A DNA stretch of 7,208 nt. Source: Pseudomonadota bacterium (GTDB lineage: Bacteria > Pseudomonadota > Alphaproteobacteria > Rhizobiales > Xanthobacteraceae). The notes below the pieces were generated by a model that had not been told where the DNA came from, made no database searches, and saw nothing but the letters and a program-made list of their open reading frames with translations. Positions 4,464-7,208 of this stretch are shown here, in pieces. The translations under genes and the position numbers were made by a program. The stretch spans positions 1 to 7,208 of the forward strand of contig JAEWBL010000013.1 in NCBI GenBank assembly GCA_023391175.1, given 5' to 3'. Within the stretch, counting starts at the first letter, position 1. Every line of letters begins with the position of its first letter.

Positions 4464-6173
4464 TCAGCGGGCCTGAGCAACCGAAACTGATCGATGTGCG
4501 TTGAAATATATAGGGTAAATCCGACTACAGCGAACGCACCCGACCTTTGGCGAACGATAGTATGTCAGACACCCCTTCCGCCATTTCAGTCCCTGAGTAG
4601 GCACTGCGTTTACGCCATTCCCCGATACCAGCGTTTGAAGCAGCCGGGATTTCGATCCCATGATCCGAACCTCGCTCTCGGCCACCTCGACGCGCTGAGC
4701 AAGCGCGCGGAGATGGTCGCGGCGATAGCCGCCGCCTTCTAGTCGGATGCGCTGACGCGCAGCTTCGGCGAATTTGCTCAGCATCTGCGGCGTAACGGCC
4801 TTGCTTCCGGCGTTCTGGAGCATGGCCTGGGCGCGTTCGGCGGCAGCCTTGGCCTGATCGCGGATGGCCTTGAGGCCGACGATGCGGTCCTTTAGCGCTG
4901 GGTCGTCAAGATCGGCGACGCCGGCCTCTATGGCGTCATAAAGCCGCCTGAGGCGGGCTTCAGACTCGGCTGCACGCCTGTTCAACTCGGAGATATGCTC
5001 GCGCTGGCGCTCGGATCGCTCCTGCCTCCGATCGAGCACTGTGGCGAGAATCGTTTCCAGCCGCTCCGGCTGGAGCAGGCGTTCCTCCAGATGACTGGCG
5101 ACAAGATCGTCCAGCTTTTCCATCGGCACCGCCATGCCGGTGCAGGCGGTCGGCCCCTGCCGCGCCTTCATGGAGCAGGCGTAGTAACGGTAGCGTCCGC
5201 CCTTGCCGGTGCGGATAGTCATGGCGCCGCCGCACTTGGCGCAATGGATAAGCCCGGTCAGCATTGTCGGGCCGCTGATGACGGCGGAGGGGATGACCTT
5301 GGGGTTGCGAGCCTTCAAGAGCGCCTGCACCGTGTCGAACGTCTCCCGGTCGATGATCGGCGGAACCGGAACGGTGACGATCTCGCTGACCGGCTTCAGC
5401 TCCTTGGTCTTGGACCGCTTGTTGAACTCATGTTCGCCCATATAGGTGCGGCGGGTCAGGATGCGGTGAACCTGCCCGATGCCCCAGCGCCCACCGTCGC
5501 GGGTGAAGATGCGGCGGCTATTGAGATAACTGACGATGTTCTTGACGCCCATCTGGCCGGTAGTCCCGTCGCCTTCCAGCGCAAGGCGGTAAATCAGCCG
5601 CACGGTCTCGGCGTGGAGCGGGTCGATCTCCAGCTTCTTCTTGGTCTTCGCTCCGCGCTGCTCCGCCGCGACGATGCGATAGCCGATCGGCGGCAGGGCG
5701 CCGTTCCAGAAGCCTTGTCGGGCATTCTCCTTCAAGGCCCGCATCACATGCTTGGCGTTTTCCTTCGATTGATACTCGTCGAACAGCGCCATGATCTGGC
5801 GCATCATGACGTGCATGGGGTCGTCGCCCATCTCCTGGGTGATGGAGACGAGCTTCACGCCGTTCTTCGCCAGCTTTCGGACGTAGAATTCCAGCTCGAA
5901 ATGATCGCGGAAGAAGCGGCTGAACGAGTGGACGATCACCACGTCGAAGGGCGCGGGCTTGGACGTGCCCGCTTCGATCATCCGCTGGAACTCGGGGCGG
6001 CGGTCATTGGTGGCGGATGCGCCCGGCTCCACATAGGTCTCTACCAGCTGGTAGCCGCGGGCGGCGCACCAGGCTTCTCCCTGGCGTCTCTGGTCGGGGA
6101 TGGAGACATCGTGCTCGGCCTGGCGCACCGTCGAGACGCGCAGATAGAGGGCGGCCCGCAAAGGTGCGGTCAT
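4464..6173 (-). CDS. large serine recombinase (resolvase/invertase family)
   Basis: A 569-aa protein. Domains: the resolvase catalytic domain (about 6-150) with nucleophile S14 in ALYLRVSTVRQ, the helper motif SIPDQRRQGEAWC (24-36) and the active-site segment VIVHSFSRFFRD (79-90); the Recombinase domain (about 160-290) with GFWNGALPPIGYRI (154-167); a zinc ribbon with C311, C314, C333 and C344 (HCAKCGG, then YYACSMK, then TACTG); a long charged coiled coil (about 380-450); and a C-terminal region. Such enzymes integrate or excise elements, or act as transposases, in the absence of host factors. The ATG at 6173-6171 has GGGAG about 8 bases upstream. It follows the small 74-aa gene by 21 bases. 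The last 35 residues after GLKWRKG (about 4571-4467) look atypical, rich in Y, C and S and encoded by lower-GC DNA, as if the normal end were replaced at an insertion junction. Catalytic and zinc residues are intact, so activity is likely if the tail is tolerated. Confidence 0.93.
   Translation of the reverse strand: MTAPLRAALYLRVSTVRQAEHDVSIPDQRRQGEAWCAARGYQLVETYVEPGASATNDRRPEFQRMIEAGTSKPAPFDVVIVHSFSRFFRDHFELEFYVRKLAKNGVKLVSITQEMGDDPMHVMMRQIMALFDEYQSKENAKHVMRALKENARQGFWNGALPPIGYRIVAAEQRGAKTKKKLEIDPLHAETVRLIYRLALEGDGTTGQMGVKNIVSYLNSRRIFTRDGGRWGIGQVHRILTRRTYMGEHEFNKRSKTKELKPVSEIVTVPVPPIIDRETFDTVQALLKARNPKVIPSAVISGPTMLTGLIHCAKCGGAMTIRTGKGGRYRYYACSMKARQGPTACTGMAVPMEKLDDLVASHLEERLLQPERLETILATVLDRRQERSERQREHISELNRRAAESEARLRRLYDAIEAGVADLDDPALKDRIVGLKAIRDQAKAAAERAQAMLQNAGSKAVTPQMLSKFAEAARQRIRLEGGGYRRDHLRALAQRVEVAESEVRIMGSKSRLLQTLVSGNGVNAVPTQGLKWRKGCLTYYRSPKVGCVRCSRIYPIYFNAHRSVSVAQAR
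4503..4536 (-). promoter_or_regulatory. possible integrase promoter within the serine recombinase 3' end
   Basis: On the minus strand a TATATATTT tract (plus-strand 4504-4512) contains TATATT, a 5/6 match to a -10 box, about 100 bases upstream of the integrase ATG. The -35 candidates 16-17 bases upstream (TTCGCT or GTTCGC) are poor matches. It stands out as AT-rich in GC-rich surroundings. The integrase may instead be read from the upstream recombinase transcript. Confidence 0.3.
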
Positions 6174-6194
6174 GACAGGTATCTCCCGAGAGGA

Positions 6195-6419
6195 TCATGT
6201 GTCCCGGCCGAGCAGATCATCGAACAGGTCTCCGAACCAGCGCTCGAAAACGTCGATCTCGGCCTCTGTGACCGGCACAGCTTCGGGCCAGTCATCGGTG
6301 ACGATCCAGGTTGCGGGATCGTGCTTCGGTGGTCGGCCCGCAAACGGCCAAGGATAACCCAGCAGGGCCTCAAGCTCGGCGGATGCGCCGGAAGGGGGAG
6401 GTCGTCGCGTTCTCGCCAT
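6195..6419 (-). CDS. small hypothetical protein (74 aa) upstream of the serine recombinase
   Basis: Starts MARTRRPPPSGASAELEALL and continues with a proline/tryptophan segment (GYPWPFAGRPPKHDPATWIV) and an acidic, aromatic C-terminus (TDDWPEAVPVTEAEIDVFERWFGDLFDDLLGRDT). No catalytic motif is visible. The acidic tail with two FxxxFxDLFDDL-like helical turns suggests a protein-interaction segment. My impression is that similar short proteins accompany recombinase genes in alphaproteobacteria, which I cannot check here. The ATG at 6419-6417 is preferred. The frame is open further, with a GTG at 6539 overlapping the MazF stop, but the extra 40 residues are arginine-rich and look like non-coding translation. 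No good ribosome site is visible at either start. The recombinase ATG follows 21 bases after the stop, so the two are likely co-transcribed; it might modulate the recombinase as a directionality factor would, but this is speculation. Confidence 0.65.
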   Translation of the reverse strand: MARTRRPPPSGASAELEALLGYPWPFAGRPPKHDPATWIVTDDWPEAVPVTEAEIDVFERWFGDLFDDLLGRDT

Positions 6420-6528
6420 GACGCCAGCTTCGCCCGGGACCGCGCTCGGACGAAGGGCCGATATCCACGCCACAGCCCACCGTTTCGCCCCGCGTCGCAT
6501 AACGCTCGAACAGCGGGGACGCCGCACA

Positions 6529-6891
6529 TCATGGCTCACTCTCTTTCCGGCTTGCCCGTGGCGACGCGGCCAGCCCGAGGAAGACGATCATCGCCTGATT
6601 GAGCCGGACCATGTCCTCGTCGTCCAGGCGACCGACCTGCTGCCCAAACTTCGCCTTCCGAACCGTCGTGATCTTGTCGACCATCAGGCGGCAGACCGCG
6701 CGCAGGCCATTTCTCTCGTTCGGCTGGACTACCAGCCTGAACAGCGGGGCCTCCCTCTCGTCGGTCGTGAAGGCGCAGATGGTGAGGGAGTCCGTTCCAT
6801 CGAAACTGTCGTCCTGCACGATGACCACCGGGCGCGGCTTTCCGGCGTAGTCCTGGCCTCCGGCAACGGTCCACACTTCGCCGCGCCTCAT
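6529..6891 (-). CDS. mazF: MazF/PemK-family endoribonuclease toxin
   Basis: A 120-aa protein, normal for the family. The fold markers are in order: MRRGEVWTVAGG (strand 1), the loop and strand GKPRPVVIVQDDSF with R20, ICAFTTDE (38-45) with T42/T43, LFRLVVQPNERNGLRAVCRLM (50-70), VDKITTVRKAKFGQQVGRL (71-89), and a C-terminal helix MVRLNQAMIVFLGLA. R20 and the T42/T43 pair match the RNA-cleaving arginine and threonine/serine positions of MazF/PemK enzymes. The toxin cuts mRNA and is neutralised by the antitoxin encoded just upstream. Its ATG at 6891-6889 overlaps the antitoxin TGA as ATGA, the usual coupling that keeps antitoxin ahead of toxin. The RNA cleavage site cannot be told from sequence. 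Confidence 0.93.
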   Translation of the reverse strand: MRRGEVWTVAGGQDYAGKPRPVVIVQDDSFDGTDSLTICAFTTDEREAPLFRLVVQPNERNGLRAVCRLMVDKITTVRKAKFGQQVGRLDDEDMVRLNQAMIVFLGLAASPRASRKESEP

Positions 6892-7112
6892 TCGTCGCCC
6901 CAGTCGGACACGGCATCAATGAAGGCTTGATCATCGCCGGCCTGCGCGCTCGATGCGACAGCCAGCGACTGGCGCCGCGCTTCCGCTCGAAACGCGGGTG
7001 CCCGCACATCCGGCACCCAGATCTGGATCGGCCGAAGCCCCTGGGCGCGCAGTCGTGCGCGATGCTCTCCGACCTTCACGCGCGAGGACTTGGGCCTGGA
7101 CGCGGATGACAT
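6888..7112 (-). CDS. MazE-like antitoxin (DUF3018 type)
   Basis: A 74-aa protein. Residues 14-60 carry the DUF3018 signature: VGEHRARLRAQGLRPIQIWV, then PDVRAPAFRAEARRQSLAVA. The acidic C-terminal tail (AGDDQAFIDAVSDWGDE) is the part expected to wrap the toxin. The N-terminus is basic (SRPKSSRVK) and should bind DNA. It would neutralise MazF (6529-6891) and repress the operon together with it. The ATG at 7112-7110 has GAGGT 8 bases upstream, inside one arm of the palindromic operator at 7121-7150. Confidence 0.88.
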   Translation of the reverse strand: MSSASRPKSSRVKVGEHRARLRAQGLRPIQIWVPDVRAPAFRAEARRQSLAVASSAQAGDDQAFIDAVSDWGDE

Positions 7113-7120
7113 GGCAGCTA

Positions 7121-7150
7121 CCTCATAAGTTACATGTAACTAGCATGAGG
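7121..7150. promoter_or_regulatory. nested palindromic operator of the toxin-antitoxin operon
   Basis: A perfect 14-bp palindrome, AGTTACATGTAACT (7128-7141), lies inside a second inverted repeat, CCTCAT (7121-7126) and ATGAGG (7145-7150). It is 15 bases upstream of the antitoxin start in the only gene-free gap before the operon. The minus-strand copy of the inner arm contains the ribosome site GAGG. The structure fits autorepression by the antitoxin or the antitoxin-toxin complex. A promoter must overlap it, but I cannot assign its boxes. Confidence 0.6.
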
Positions 7151-7166
7151 ATGCCCTTCTGACCAG

Positions 7167-7180
7167 TCCATCCGGATGGA
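7167..7180. repeat. second 14-bp perfect palindrome upstream of the toxin-antitoxin operon
   Basis: TCCATCCGGATGGA (7167-7180) equals its own reverse complement. It lies 16 bases outside the main operator and directly beside the putative terminator. It may be a second regulator site or part of the promoter region. Confidence 0.45.
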
Positions 7181-7203
7181 AAACGGCCCCTGCAGGGCTG
7201 CCG
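7180..7203 (-). terminator. putative intrinsic terminator of a leftward gene beyond the right edge
   Basis: Read on the minus strand, CGGC pairs with GCCG and CCC with GGG around a TGCA loop, with a 2-base bulge (7184-7203). TTTT follows (plus-strand AAAA, 7180-7183). It would end a gene lying beyond base 7208 and insulate the toxin-antitoxin operon. The T run is short, so confidence is moderate. Confidence 0.4.
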
Positions 7204-7208
7204 AAGGC

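Noticed and set aside
4405..4575. tRNA 3' end as an integration site
   Set aside because: I looked for a T-arm/acceptor sequence because P4-type integrases often use tRNA genes, but GTTCGCTACAATCC and its surroundings do not form a proper T-arm with paired stem.
6420..6539. 40-residue N-terminal extension (GTG at 6539) of the 74-aa protein
   Set aside because: It is arginine-rich, with no visible ribosome site. The ATG at 6419 gives a protein with a uniform character. Kept only as an alternative start.
4995..6602. Plus-strand open frame of 535 aa
   Set aside because: It is antisense to the serine recombinase, whose catalytic and zinc-binding residues are clear. The D/H/L/G-rich composition is what an antisense frame of such a gene gives.
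6536..7009. Minus-strand 157-aa frame over the toxin-antitoxin genes
   Set aside because: It is a frame-shifted shadow of mazF and the antitoxin, which both show family motifs and an ATGA junction.

Overview
The window is a high-GC, compact, almost entirely leftward (minus-strand) stretch of accessory DNA. The gene types point to an alphaproteobacterium, perhaps a sphingomonad or a relative: a P4-type tyrosine integrase, an AlpA/excisionase-like regulator, a RepA-like AAA ATPase, and a DUF3018-type antitoxin with MazF. The taxon is inferred from gene style only. No rRNA, tRNA, CRISPR array or recognisable housekeeping gene is visible.

Reading right to left in the direction of transcription, the window appears to hold two mobile modules side by side. 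Module A (about 7208-4464) begins with a likely terminator of an unseen upstream gene. It continues with a toxin-antitoxin pair (MazE-like/DUF3018 antitoxin and MazF/PemK toxin) behind a nested palindromic operator. A small conserved-looking protein and a large serine recombinase of 569 aa follow. The last 35 or so residues of the recombinase look unlike the family and are encoded by lower-GC DNA, so its 3' end may lie at or near an insertion junction.

Module B (about 4440-1, continuing past the left edge) begins with three 10-bp direct repeats, one helical turn apart, directly in front of a P4-family tyrosine integrase. A 447-aa gene of unknown function follows; it overlaps the end of the integrase gene and becomes strikingly AT-rich towards its 3' end. 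A 120-bp AT-rich regulatory gap comes next. A tightly coupled five-gene operon then runs off the left edge: a small HTH (AlpA/Xis-like) protein, three small proteins of unknown function, and the start of a RepA/AAA_25-type ATPase with a clear Walker A motif. Three of the four junctions are ATGA overlaps and the fourth is a 3-bp gap. This is the order expected of an integrative, P4-satellite-like or mobilizable element: integrase, cargo, regulator/excisionase, replication genes.

Inferred working model: the tyrosine integrase and the HTH protein handle integration, excision and control. The coupled operon supplies replication or maintenance functions. The 447-aa gene is cargo. The neighbouring MazEF-recombinase cassette is a separate element, or an addiction module linked to a serine recombinase. 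The most novel parts are the 447-aa gene, the coupled unknown proteins, the iterons at the integrase start, and a near-perfect plus-strand terminator lying inside a minus-strand coding sequence.
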